Source: Pseudoalteromonas sp. 3D05
GTDB lineage: Bacteria > Pseudomonadota > Gammaproteobacteria > Enterobacterales > Alteromonadaceae
Direction: 5' to 3'
Length of the DNA: 40,823 nt
Assembly (NCBI RefSeq): GCF_002723455.1
Contig: NZ_PDUS01000008.1
Location: forward strand, 52,299 to 93,121
Below are positions 31,937 through 39,856 of this stretch, piece by piece. Both the position numbers and the translations under genes were made by a program. Position 1 is the stretch's first letter. Each line of letters opens with the position of its first letter. The notes beneath the pieces were generated by a model that saw only the letters and a list, made by a program, of their open reading frames with translations, had not been told where the DNA came from and made no database searches.

Positions 31937-33233
31937 TCCCTGCTCCTTGCATAAATTCAACTCGTACTTGTAAGCCACCTAATTCACTATCGGCTAAACA
32001 AATACTCGCGCCATAAATTGTGACTATATGTTCGACTATCGCCATACCTAATCCGGCACCTTGCTCACCAGAGGGGTGTTTATCACCTCCAACACGGTAA
32101 AAACGATTAAATATTCGTGCTTTATGGGCATCATTAATGCCGGGACCTGAATCATCAATCTGCCAACCTAACACACCGTGTATATTGTTTAAGCGGATCA
32201 CAATATTACCACCACTTGGCGTATACTTTATGGCGTTACTTAATAAATTACTAAATAGGGTTGCTAAGGTAAATTGGTCGCCATTAATAACATAATCATC
32301 GCCTTCTATACTGATCGTATGCTGTTTTTCATCAAGTCGTTCGTATAGCTGTGCAACCACTTGCTGGCTGATCTCAAGCACCGAAATTGGGCTAAATTGT
32401 GCCTGCCATTGCTCAGGATATGTGCGCCCTAAAATCAACATTTGTTCAACAATATTACTCAGTTTATCGATACCTTTAGCCATTGCATCAAGCTCGAGAC
32501 TATTATTGTTTTGGGTGCGTAAGTTATGTACATTAATTTTTAAACTACTTAATGGCGTACGTAGCTCATGGGCAGCATCTGAGGCAAAAAAGCGCTCTCT
32601 TAAATAAGCACTTTCTACACGCTTAAACAGGTCATTTAAACGTGAGATCACCGGTTTAATTTCATGCGCGTTTACTTGCCAATCAATTGCAGTGAAGTCA
32701 TTAGCTTGCCTCGTCTTTAATAGCTTTGAAAGACGAGTTAAAGGGCTTAGACCTTGCTTAACGAATAAGCTAATTAATATCGCCAGTAACGGCACGCTCC
32801 AAAGCAAAGGGGTCATTGCTGATAAAATCATCGTTTCGCTAAGGGCATAGCGTTTACTTAATGGCTCTGCCACCAGCACTTGTTTTGTCTGCATAGTTAA
32901 CCTAAATACTCGCATACGTTGCCCAGCTAAGTTTTCAACACTAAATCCATTCAGGCTTGGTTTTTGCGCAAGCTCGGCTAATGATTCAGACGCACTGAGT
33001 AAGTTGTTATCTTGCCATATTTGAAACAGTAATTGGGTGAGATCACTGCGCAGCACCGGCGCATCTGTGTGTATAGGTTGTTCGATTAATACATGAGCAA
33101 TAGTCTTTAATTCATTATCAAGTAACTGCTCAGCTTGCATCATGCTTTCACGGTAACCTTTACTAAAGGCTAAAAAACAAGTCAAAATCACTGTTGATAA
33201 AATAATCAGCGTGAGTCTGCGTTTGATAGACAC
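31929..33233 (-). CDS. QseC/PmrB-like sensor histidine kinase
   Basis: 434 residues. TM1 is at about 8-24, a periplasmic loop of about 110 residues (25-135) rich in helices and with few acidic clusters, TM2 about 138-158, then HAMP. The phospho-acceptor is His222 in AAHELRTPLSSL. N box NLLSNAIKYTP, G1 DDSGPGI and G2 GAGLGMAIV complete the ATPase domain. It begins at the last base of the regulator gene (one-base overlap). With the PmrA-box-like site in front of the operon, it probably senses a metal or envelope signal and controls its own operon. Confidence 0.93.
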   Translation of the reverse strand: MSIKRRLTLIILSTVILTCFLAFSKGYRESMMQAEQLLDNELKTIAHVLIEQPIHTDAPVLRSDLTQLLFQIWQDNNLLSASESLAELAQKPSLNGFSVENLAGQRMRVFRLTMQTKQVLVAEPLSKRYALSETMILSAMTPLLWSVPLLAILISLFVKQGLSPLTRLSKLLKTRQANDFTAIDWQVNAHEIKPVISRLNDLFKRVESAYLRERFFASDAAHELRTPLSSLKINVHNLRTQNNNSLELDAMAKGIDKLSNIVEQMLILGRTYPEQWQAQFSPISVLEISQQVVAQLYERLDEKQHTISIEGDDYVINGDQFTLATLFSNLLSNAIKYTPSGGNIVIRLNNIHGVLGWQIDDSGPGINDAHKARIFNRFYRVGGDKHPSGEQGAGLGMAIVEHIVTIYGASICLADSELGGLQVRVEFMQGAGSE

Positions 33234-33892
33234 TAGCGTTTGCCTACCACGTAACCGATACCTCGTAAGGTTTTGATCAACTCTTTAGGAAGTTTTTTAC
33301 GAAGATGGTGAATGTGTACTTCAATCGTATTTGACCCGACTTCTTCTCCCCACTCGTAGAGCTTGCTCTCTAATTGTTGTTTAGATAACACGCGACCTTG
33401 GTTTTCGAACAGTGCTTTAAGAAGCATAAACTCTTTACGTGGTAAATTAATAGCTTGCTGATCCACTGACACAGTGAATGCTGAAGTATCCATCACAATG
33501 TTAGCCACTGTAATTTTACTTGATTGCGTTTGAGTTACGCGCCGACTAGCGACTCTTAAACGGGCAAATAACTCAGCAGGGTCAAATGGCTTAGCTAAAT
33601 AATCATCAGCGCCTAAATCTAACCCTTGTACTTTATCGTCAATACTACCGCGTGCCGTTAAAATAACGACAGGTAAGTTAGGGCGATGTTTTTTGACGTG
33701 TTTTAATACATCAATACCATCGCCATCAGGTAGTCCTAAATCTAATACTAGCAGTTCAATTTCATCGCTTTGTAACCATTGCATGGCTGAACTTATACTC
33801 GCACAATGTTCAACACTGTATCCTTGTTGGCGAAGTGATCGACATAAGCCTTCAGCCACCAATTTATCATCTTCAACAAGCAATAAATGCAT
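33233..33892 (-). CDS. QseB/PmrA-like response regulator
   Basis: 219 residues, OmpR family. The receiver starts MHLLLVEDDK, with phospho-acceptor Asp51 (LVLDLGLPDGDG) and switch Lys in LAKPFDP. The winged helix has LYEWGEEVGSNTIEVHIHHL followed by RKKL, a recognition-helix signature very like QseB and PmrA, and ends TLRGIGYVVGKR. Known QseB/PmrA sites are YTTAAK-N5-YTTAAK, and one sits upstream of the first gene of this operon. The gene starts one base after the stop of the TPR gene. No Shine-Dalgarno is obvious apart from AAAGAGAT in the short junction. Confidence 0.93.
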   Translation of the reverse strand: MHLLLVEDDKLVAEGLCRSLRQQGYSVEHCASISSAMQWLQSDEIELLVLDLGLPDGDGIDVLKHVKKHRPNLPVVILTARGSIDDKVQGLDLGADDYLAKPFDPAELFARLRVASRRVTQTQSSKITVANIVMDTSAFTVSVDQQAINLPRKEFMLLKALFENQGRVLSKQQLESKLYEWGEEVGSNTIEVHIHHLRKKLPKELIKTLRGIGYVVGKR

Positions 33893-33893
33893 A

Positions 33894-34547
33894 TTATCTC
33901 TTTAGTTTCTTCTCGACTTTGGCCAACAGTTGAGTTATTTCTTGCTGGCGATATAAATCTGCTTTTGGTCTTTCTGGGCGAGCCGGCGCCTGTTGGGCAG
34001 CAAGTAAATGTTTTTTGGCCTTTTTGTACTCTCTTTCGTCATACAAAAATGCCGCGTATAAATAATTACTATCGATGCCGTTTGGATTTATAGCAAGCGC
34101 TTGGTTAAATAGTTCATTCGCTTTGTCATCATCACCAAATCCAATTGGCCAACCCGGTACTTTGCTGTAAAGCGTCGCTAAACTGGTGTAAGCAGAGCCT
34201 GATAACGCATTAGCATCAATTTCTATGGCTTGCTCTAACTGTACTTTAGCGTCTTTTGCAAACCCTAATGCACCTAAGCCCCCTTTTGCCCCAGCGTAAC
34301 TCGAAAGCACAATACCATACCAAATATGGCTTTGAGCCTTATCATCATAGGTTTTTGCAAACCCAGCAGCCTGCTTTGATAGCTTTTCAAATGCATTGAG
34401 CTGCGCTTTATCTACTAATTCATAATTCACAGTAGCCCAACTGGTTTGCACTTGAGCTAATTCGCTTGCAAGATCAGCATGTGCAGTACTGGTTAAAAAT
34501 ATCCCAGATAACAAGCAGCTAGTATAAAGTAGTTTAGTCATAATCAT
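33894..34547 (-). CDS. Periplasmic TPR protein
   Basis: 217 residues with a signal peptide (cleavage after AHA, residue about 24). The mature part is helical with TPR-like units: SHIWYGIVLSSYAGAK, AKVQLEQAIEIDANALSGSA, ANELFNQALAINPNGIDSNY and AKKHLLAAQQAP. The glycine-rich segment between the second and third units (SKVPGWPIGFGDDDKA) is unusual for plain TPRs and recalls periplasmic TPRs that bind small ligands. Two ATGs two codons apart are possible; the first overlaps the reductase stop. It stands between the biosynthetic genes and the two-component genes and may bind or present the product. Confidence 0.82.
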   Translation of the reverse strand: MIMTKLLYTSCLLSGIFLTSTAHADLASELAQVQTSWATVNYELVDKAQLNAFEKLSKQAAGFAKTYDDKAQSHIWYGIVLSSYAGAKGGLGALGFAKDAKVQLEQAIEIDANALSGSAYTSLATLYSKVPGWPIGFGDDDKANELFNQALAINPNGIDSNYLYAAFLYDEREYKKAKKHLLAAQQAPARPERPKADLYRQQEITQLLAKVEKKLKR

Positions 34548-35338
34548 TCACCTTTATCAATTTTATCTACAAAAAAACTTTTAATTTTAGGAAGTTGCTT
34601 TGCAATTGCGTTATCTACTAAGGAGGGAAATGCCCCATTTAGTTTGACAAATAAGCGCTCTGGAAAGCCAATGTAACTGCGTGAGTTTCCGGATTTTAAT
34701 AATGAAATAAGCGCATCTGCCACTTTATCAGGGGGATCCATTGTATTGCCTAAAGCTTTATTCATCGCCCTTACCTGCACTGAATTGATAGTTGTATCAG
34801 TAGCTCTAGGTGCTAAATATAATATTTTTACATCACAGTGACTGAGTTCGCGGGCCAGCGCTTCGGTCATTCCTCTTAATCCAAATTTACTTGCGCAATA
34901 TAAGGTTTGATAAGGGTAACCAATACTGCCAAACGATGATCCCACATTAACTATTGAGCCTTTTTGAGCTAAAATTTGTGGTAAAAATAGCTGGCATAGC
35001 TTAATTGGCACCGACAAATTAACTATCAGTAAGTCATCTATTTGCTGCTCCGTCATTTCACTAAAACCTTGCATCACATTAATGCCAGCGCTATTTATGA
35101 GCATTGCTGCACCGCCGAGTGATTTAGCATGTTCGAGTAAATTTTGACGAGTCTGTGCTGATGTTAAATCGCCAATAAATATCTCACAGTCTTGGCCACA
35201 CTTAACCTGTAATGTCTCAAGCTGTGCTTGTTGACGACCCACTAACAGTAAACGCCAGCCATGCTGAATCAACTTTAATGCCACAGCTTGACCAATTCCG
35301 CCTGTCGCACCTGTTAACACGCAAAGTGGGCGGTTCAT
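34544..35338 (-). CDS. Short-chain dehydrogenase/reductase
   Basis: 264 residues, classical SDR. The cofactor motif TGATGGIG lies at residues 9-16, NSAG near 87, and the catalytic Ser (NVGSSFG) and YCASK pair near 138-156. A C-terminal extension (about 215-264, FVKLNGAFPSLVDNAI) is amphipathic and may associate with membrane or a lipid substrate, as in acyl-reductase-like SDRs. Four-base overlaps at both ends join it to the diiron-enzyme gene upstream and the TPR gene downstream. It probably reduces or oxidises an acyl or beta-keto intermediate made by the upstream enzymes. Confidence 0.92.
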   Translation of the reverse strand: MNRPLCVLTGATGGIGQAVALKLIQHGWRLLLVGRQQAQLETLQVKCGQDCEIFIGDLTSAQTRQNLLEHAKSLGGAAMLINSAGINVMQGFSEMTEQQIDDLLIVNLSVPIKLCQLFLPQILAQKGSIVNVGSSFGSIGYPYQTLYCASKFGLRGMTEALARELSHCDVKILYLAPRATDTTINSVQVRAMNKALGNTMDPPDKVADALISLLKSGNSRSYIGFPERLFVKLNGAFPSLVDNAIAKQLPKIKSFFVDKIDKGE

Positions 35339-36024
35339 GCACTTTGCTCCAAGTCGCTAGTTACAAACTGTGGATCTGTATCTAATTCACGAAAAATATT
35401 GCCATATAACTTATAAAAACATTTAGCGGCATACACAATTGCTTGTTGATCTGCGGGAGAGTCTATTTTGTTCATCAAATCTTCAAAAAACTTCACATGC
35501 TCAATATCCAAAGCGCCATGAGATGTTAAATAGCTAAATGCTTTTTTAGGTAACCCGGTCATATTGGCTATGTTACTTGCCGCATTATCGGCTAACGCAA
35601 TTGACGTGCCTTCGAGCACATGCACCATGCCAAAAAATGCCAATGGGTTACCCCGATTAATTGTATCGTAGGCATAAGCTACCATTAATTCAGTGGCAAA
35701 TTTGGGAGCACTTTGACGTACTTGTTCTTTATCAAAACCACACGCTGCAATATCATTGAGCACCCATTCTTGATGGCCTATTTCTTCTTCTATATATTCT
35801 GCAACAGCCTCACGGATCCACTCTTGTTCAATCGATAGTTTCGCGCCTACAGCCATCAATAATGGCACCGTATGTTTAACATGATGATAGGCTTGTGCTA
35901 AAAATGAAGCATACTCAGTTGTGCTTACTTGCCCGTTAAATACGCGAGTAATGATCGGTGCAGCCAGTAAATATTCGCGCTCTGCTTGGGTTTGTGATTT
36001 TAAGGTCTCGAAAAAATTGCTCAT
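35335..36024 (-). CDS. Haem-oxygenase-like diiron oxidase/oxygenase (HDO superfamily)
   Basis: 229 residues, all-helical, like the TenA/PqqC-related iron-containing redox enzymes. Potential ligands are visible: the Glu cluster 79-81 and His84 (EEEIGHQEW), Glu138 (HVLEGTS), and H169-x3-D173-x2-H176 (HGALDIEH). That last spacing is the same as in SznF, the HDO N-oxygenase; UndA, another HDO, makes 1-alkenes from fatty acids. The gene sits immediately after a ligase, so it may act on the activated or free acid, or on an amine derivative. It overlaps the ligase and SDR genes by four bases each. GAGG lies eight bases before the ATG. Confidence 0.85.
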   Translation of the reverse strand: MSNFFETLKSQTQAEREYLLAAPIITRVFNGQVSTTEYASFLAQAYHHVKHTVPLLMAVGAKLSIEQEWIREAVAEYIEEEIGHQEWVLNDIAACGFDKEQVRQSAPKFATELMVAYAYDTINRGNPLAFFGMVHVLEGTSIALADNAASNIANMTGLPKKAFSYLTSHGALDIEHVKFFEDLMNKIDSPADQQAIVYAAKCFYKLYGNIFRELDTDPQFVTSDLEQSA

Positions 36025-37493
36025 AATATTGCCTCACTGTACAGTGCTGTTAGTTGTGCATGATAATAGTTTGCTATTGCTTGGCGCTTAGGGCGGTTAT
36101 TACTGGTTAATAATCCCCGCTCCGTGTTAAGTGGTTTAGCTAAGCGGTGAAATGTTTTAATTTGGGCATATTCTGGTAATTGTGCATTAACACCTCGACA
36201 ATGCTCGGCTAACACCGAATCAGTCATATTTACTGATGCATAAATAAGTGCCACTAAATGCGCCTTACCTTCACCAAAAACAACAGCTTGCTGTACTTCA
36301 CTGTGGCTAAGTAGCAAAGATTCAGGCCACTCAGCGCTGATGTTGCGCCCAAAACTAGTAATAATTTGGTTTTTTAATCGCCCCTTAATAGTTAACCGAC
36401 CTTGTTGTTGATCAACCAAGTCACCGGTGGCATACCAACTCGTTTGATCATGGGGCTGTTGACCTAAATAGCCTAAAAATAAGGGGCCTTTAATAAATAG
36501 CTGCCCGTCTACCCGTTTGCTTTGCAAGTGATTTAACAACCGCCCTGCGCACTCTACGTCATCATCATTTGGCGTGTTTAAGCTCACCACTGATGAAGCT
36601 TCAGATAAACCGTAACCTTGATAAACTGGTAAACCTAAACTACGCGCTTCAGTGATCAATTCACTGCTGACTACAGCGCCACCAACGGCAATAAATTTCA
36701 GGCTTTTTGGTGCTGACCATCCTTGCTTTGCAAAGCAGACTAAACAGGTCAATAATTCCGGCACCAAAATAAGCGTGTTCGGTTGCACACAATCAATGGC
36801 GTTGATCAGTTTACTGGCATCATTTAATTTTGCTCCAGAGAAGCCTAATTCCGGCAGTGTCATAAAATGCACTTCACCAGCAGCTAATAACGGTGTATAA
36901 ACCCCTGCAATGTTTTCAAGTAATACTGGTAAAGGTAATAAGCACAGGTGTTTTGGCTGCTTTATCGCTATTTTCTGATGCAATGAGGCCGCCACTTGTA
37001 ATTGACTATGTAAAGATAAACACACTCCCTTTGGCTCACCGGTCGAACCTGAAGTAAACGTTACTTTTTGCGTACCTGTAAAAAATGCTGTGGGGCCCCA
37101 AGCGCGTACTTTATAAATATAAACCGGGTAGCGGGTTAACACGCTCAAGGCCGCAATACATTCTAATCCCTCGAGTTCATAGGGGGTGTCGCTAATAAAA
37201 TGCGAAACGCCGCTTTTATTCACGCTATTAATTAACTGTTGTGAGCTAAAAAAGGTTGGCAGCGGAATGCTTACTTGTTGTAACTCAATCAATGCAAAGT
37301 CAACAATTAACCACGCAGGCGTATTGTCCATTACAAACGCCACGGCTGACATATCAAGCGCTTTAAAATCGATAATTAACTTAGCCACAGCTTGCATCAG
37401 CGTCTGTTTACTAATTGGGCGCATCTGTTGGTCATGATGATCAACAATCACAGTATCAAGCTCAGCGTGTGGTAGTTGCGATAAAAACCTCAT
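36021..37493 (-). CDS. AMP-dependent acyl/aryl-CoA or adenylating ligase
   Basis: 490 residues of the ANL superfamily, slightly shorter than fatty-acyl-CoA ligases. Motifs: P-loop FTSGSTGEPKGV (about 146-157), YQGYGLSEASS (about 300), TGDLV and the hinge GRLKNQI, and a C-terminal NRPKRQ with the adenylation Lys. The small N-terminal part suggests a free-standing adenylase or acyl-ACP ligase. The frame is open for ten codons upstream, but ATG 37493 has GGAGG five bases ahead and overlaps the stop of the T_hemolysin gene. It should activate the carboxylic acid used by the operon's other enzymes. Confidence 0.92.
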   Translation of the reverse strand: MRFLSQLPHAELDTVIVDHHDQQMRPISKQTLMQAVAKLIIDFKALDMSAVAFVMDNTPAWLIVDFALIELQQVSIPLPTFFSSQQLINSVNKSGVSHFISDTPYELEGLECIAALSVLTRYPVYIYKVRAWGPTAFFTGTQKVTFTSGSTGEPKGVCLSLHSQLQVAASLHQKIAIKQPKHLCLLPLPVLLENIAGVYTPLLAAGEVHFMTLPELGFSGAKLNDASKLINAIDCVQPNTLILVPELLTCLVCFAKQGWSAPKSLKFIAVGGAVVSSELITEARSLGLPVYQGYGLSEASSVVSLNTPNDDDVECAGRLLNHLQSKRVDGQLFIKGPLFLGYLGQQPHDQTSWYATGDLVDQQQGRLTIKGRLKNQIITSFGRNISAEWPESLLLSHSEVQQAVVFGEGKAHLVALIYASVNMTDSVLAEHCRGVNAQLPEYAQIKTFHRLAKPLNTERGLLTSNNRPKRQAIANYYHAQLTALYSEAIL

Positions 37494-38131
37494 TATGCCT
37501 CCAATTGAGATGCTAATTGACAACTCGCTTGTTGATAATGCTGTTTAATATTAAATAAATGAGGTGTATTTATTACGCACTCATGAGCAGCCGCTAAATC
37601 AACCACACACAGTGTTGGTTTATTTTCATAATAAGTGCCCCAATCAGCTGGATTATCAAGTGCATGACTATTGGCTAATGCAATTTCAGTGCAATTAACT
37701 GAGAGCATTTTTAATAATGCTCTCACCTTTGCAGTGGCACAAAATACCAAGCGTTTTGCGCCAATTTGATAAAGTGCTTCATTCATTAATACAAAATGAG
37801 CGAGCGTTGCTTTGCGGCTGGTTGAACATAAATTACCAAGCTCGTAAATATCTGCCCTTGGTGCATCAACAAAGTACTCAATCGGCTCAGGTAAGTATTG
37901 CTCGATAAATAGTGATTCAGTAGCAGCTCTAAGTCCCAATGTGCAAGAGTCAGCTGCAATACTTAATTGGCATAATATCGGCATAAACTGTTTAATATTG
38001 GCGCCGTAAGCCTTGGCAAAACTCGCTTTAACGACTTGCTCTAATTGCACACGAAATGGCATGTTTGCATTTGCACACACATAATCGTGTGTGTTCATAA
38101 TAGGCAAGTTAGTAACTTGAAGTGATTGCAT
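37493..38131 (-). CDS. Thermostable-hemolysin family protein (GNAT-like)
   Basis: 212 residues. Family motifs are FMPILCQL (about 49-56), the LGLRAATESLFIEQYLPEPI block (about 65-84), EYFVDAPRADIYELGNL (about 85-101), and WGTYYENKPTLCVVDL near the end. The family is named after a Vibrio haemolysin but the fold resembles GNAT acyltransferases, related in outline to acyl-homoserine-lactone synthases, so a small-molecule acyl transfer role is more likely than a toxin role in this setting. No signal peptide. It is the first gene of the ten-gene operon; a PmrA-box-like site is 46 bp upstream. Confidence 0.85.
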   Translation of the reverse strand: MQSLQVTNLPIMNTHDYVCANANMPFRVQLEQVVKASFAKAYGANIKQFMPILCQLSIAADSCTLGLRAATESLFIEQYLPEPIEYFVDAPRADIYELGNLCSTSRKATLAHFVLMNEALYQIGAKRLVFCATAKVRALLKMLSVNCTEIALANSHALDNPADWGTYYENKPTLCVVDLAAAHECVINTPHLFNIKQHYQQASCQLASQLEA

Positions 38132-38160
38132 AGTGTTCGCTCTTTTTAGACTATGGGTAA

Positions 38161-38193
38161 AATCTAACGAGCCAAACTTAAATAAACCTTAAG
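38161..38193 (-). promoter_or_regulatory. PmrA/QseB-box and -10 of the ten-gene operon
   Basis: Read on the minus strand, CTTAAG (38193-38188), five bases, TTTAAG (38182-38177): this fits the (C/T)TTAA(G/T)-N5-(C/T)TTAA(G/T) box of PmrA and QseB exactly. Ten bases further is TAGATT (38166-38161), a plausible -10, about 30 bp before the first start codon at 38131. Regulation by the regulator encoded in the same operon is inferred. Confidence 0.7.
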
Positions 38194-38215
38194 AAAAATT
38201 AATTTTCATAAAAAA

Positions 38216-38234
38216 ACCCAAACAATGTTTGGGT
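38216..38234 (-). terminator. Terminator of the hydroxyisobutyrate dehydrogenase-family gene
   Basis: ACCCAAAC (38216-38223) pairs with GTTTGGGT (38227-38234) over a three-base loop; on the minus strand the stem runs into a T-run. It isolates the ten-gene operon from the upstream gene. Confidence 0.85.
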
Positions 38235-38262
38235 CAGTAATTACGTAAGCGAAGATTTAAGA

Positions 38263-38315
38263 GATAACAACACACATCTACCCGCTTATCACTTACTGAG
38301 GGTAGATTTGTTATC
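38263..38315. repeat. Bulged inverted repeat downstream of the dehydrogenase gene
   Basis: GATAACAA (38263-38270) and ATCTACCC (38276-38283), separated by CACAC, pair with GGGTAGAT (38300-38307) and TTGTTATC (38308-38315). It is a 16-bp stem with a five-base bulge and 16-base loop. It sits between the stop codon and the terminator and may be a 3'-UTR structure or a palindromic repeat element. Confidence 0.55.
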
Positions 38316-38330
38316 CGGCAATCTAATTAT

Positions 38331-39212
38331 TTATTTTTTATGTAACGCTTCAATACGTGCTAATAAGCTTGACGTATCATAGCGACCACCACCGAGTGCC
38401 TGAACATCCGCATAGTATTGGTCAACTGTTGCAGTCATAGGTAAGGTTGCACCATTATTTTTTGCTTCATCGAGGGCAATGCCTAAGTCTTTCCGCATCC
38501 AATCTACGGCAAAGCCAAACTCATACTCACCCGCTAGCATTGTTTTATGGCGGTTCTCCATCTGCCAAGAACCCGCCGCACCTTTTGCGATAGTCTCGAT
38601 TACTTTTTCACCATCTAGCCCTGCTTGTTTAGCAAAGTGAAGGCCTTCTGCTAAACCTTGCACCACGCCAGCAATACATATTTGGTTAACCATTTTACAA
38701 AGTTGCCCAGAGCCCGCTTTACCTAGTAGCTGACTAAACTTGCTAAACGCAGCCATCACAGGTTGTACTTTGGCAAATATGGCTTCATCGCCACCAGCCA
38801 TTACCGTCAATACGCCATTTTCAGCCCCTGCTTGACCGCCTGATACGGGCGCATCAATAAACGCAATATTTTGAAGTGCAGCTTTTGCTGATACTTCACG
38901 CGCCACCTCTGCTGAAGTTGTTGTGTGGTCCACTAAAATTGTGCCCGCAGCCATGCCAGCAAGCACACCCTCGTCACCATAAACCACCGAACGTAAGTCA
39001 TCGTCATTACCTACACACATAAACACAATATCAGCACCTTGCGCAGCAAGCGCCGGAGTGAGCGCAAATTCGCCATTGTATTGCTCAGCCCATTGCTGCG
39101 CTTTGGCTGTAGTGCGATTATAAACCGTCACTGTGTGCCCAGCACTAACAAGGTGCCCAGCCATTGGGTAACCCATTACACCTAACCCGATAAACGAAAT
39201 ATTCATTGACAT
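38331..39212 (-). CDS. 3-hydroxyisobutyrate dehydrogenase-family NAD(P)-dependent oxidoreductase
   Basis: 293 residues of the beta-hydroxyacid dehydrogenase family (MmsB, GarR/tartronate-semialdehyde reductase). N-terminal dinucleotide motif FIGLGVMG (about 6-13), substrate motif DAPVSGG (about 120), and the catalytic Lys in GSGQLCKMVNQ (about 170). The C-terminal KDLGIALDEAK motif is typical. Substrate not assignable: 3-hydroxyisobutyrate, tartronate semialdehyde or a related beta-hydroxy acid. Two ATGs are available; the first (39212) has AGG eight bases upstream. It is monocistronic, ended by the hairpin at 38216-38234. Confidence 0.93.
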   Translation of the reverse strand: MSMNISFIGLGVMGYPMAGHLVSAGHTVTVYNRTTAKAQQWAEQYNGEFALTPALAAQGADIVFMCVGNDDDLRSVVYGDEGVLAGMAAGTILVDHTTTSAEVAREVSAKAALQNIAFIDAPVSGGQAGAENGVLTVMAGGDEAIFAKVQPVMAAFSKFSQLLGKAGSGQLCKMVNQICIAGVVQGLAEGLHFAKQAGLDGEKVIETIAKGAAGSWQMENRHKTMLAGEYEFGFAVDWMRKDLGIALDEAKNNGATLPMTATVDQYYADVQALGGGRYDTSSLLARIEALHKK

Positions 39213-39334
39213 AAAATTGACCTATTTCAGTGGTAACTTAAAAAGATACTTTGATTATCTCAACCGAACAGACAAAAAGCGAATGAAAAAGACTTCATTA
39301 AATTTCTTCATGGACGGCAAACAATAGGTTCACT

Positions 39335-39856
39335 ATGGATAGCATATATCAATTCAGCGCCCCTCTTAATAACAGCGAAGATTTTTCACTGAGTCAGTTA
39401 AAGGGCAAAACAGTATTAATCGTTAACACAGCCAGTAAATGTAGTTTTTCAATACAATTGATGGCTTTAGAAAAACTGTATCAGCAATACAAACACCGAG
39501 GATTTACTATATTGGCATTTCCATGTAATCAATTTGATCATAATGAGCCAATTGATAATGCGGATATAAAGCGCTTTTATCACGAGCAATTCAATGTTAG
39601 TTTTCCTGTGTTTAATAAAGTAATGGTAAATGGTCCAGACACCCACCCTTTATTTAGTTACCTAAAAGCACAGACCCGAGGTATTGCGCAAAATCGTGCA
39701 ATAAAATGGAATTTTACAAAGTTTCTAATAAACTCTCAGGGTCAGTTATCTGTGCGCTATGCACCGCGCACTAAGCCCGAAACCTTAAAAATGGTGATAG
39801 AGAGTACCCTTGATGACGCAAACAACAATAGCGCTTTTCAGTTCGCAAAAATATGA
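39335..39856 (+). CDS. Glutathione peroxidase family protein (non-selenium)
   Basis: 173 residues, thioredoxin fold. The catalytic motif NTASKCSFS has Cys (not selenocysteine) at about residue 36; FPCNQF (about 68-73) supplies the catalytic Gln and a second Cys, and WNFTKFLI (about 130) the Trp and Asn of the tetrad. Bacterial members often use thioredoxin instead of glutathione. It reduces peroxides in the cytoplasm. The 3' end overlaps the start of the dehydrogenase gene by 44 bases, an unusually long overlap, so the two are probably cotranscribed. Confidence 0.95.
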   Translation: MDSIYQFSAPLNNSEDFSLSQLKGKTVLIVNTASKCSFSIQLMALEKLYQQYKHRGFTILAFPCNQFDHNEPIDNADIKRFYHEQFNVSFPVFNKVMVNGPDTHPLFSYLKAQTRGIAQNRAIKWNFTKFLINSQGQLSVRYAPRTKPETLKMVIESTLDDANNNSAFQFAKI

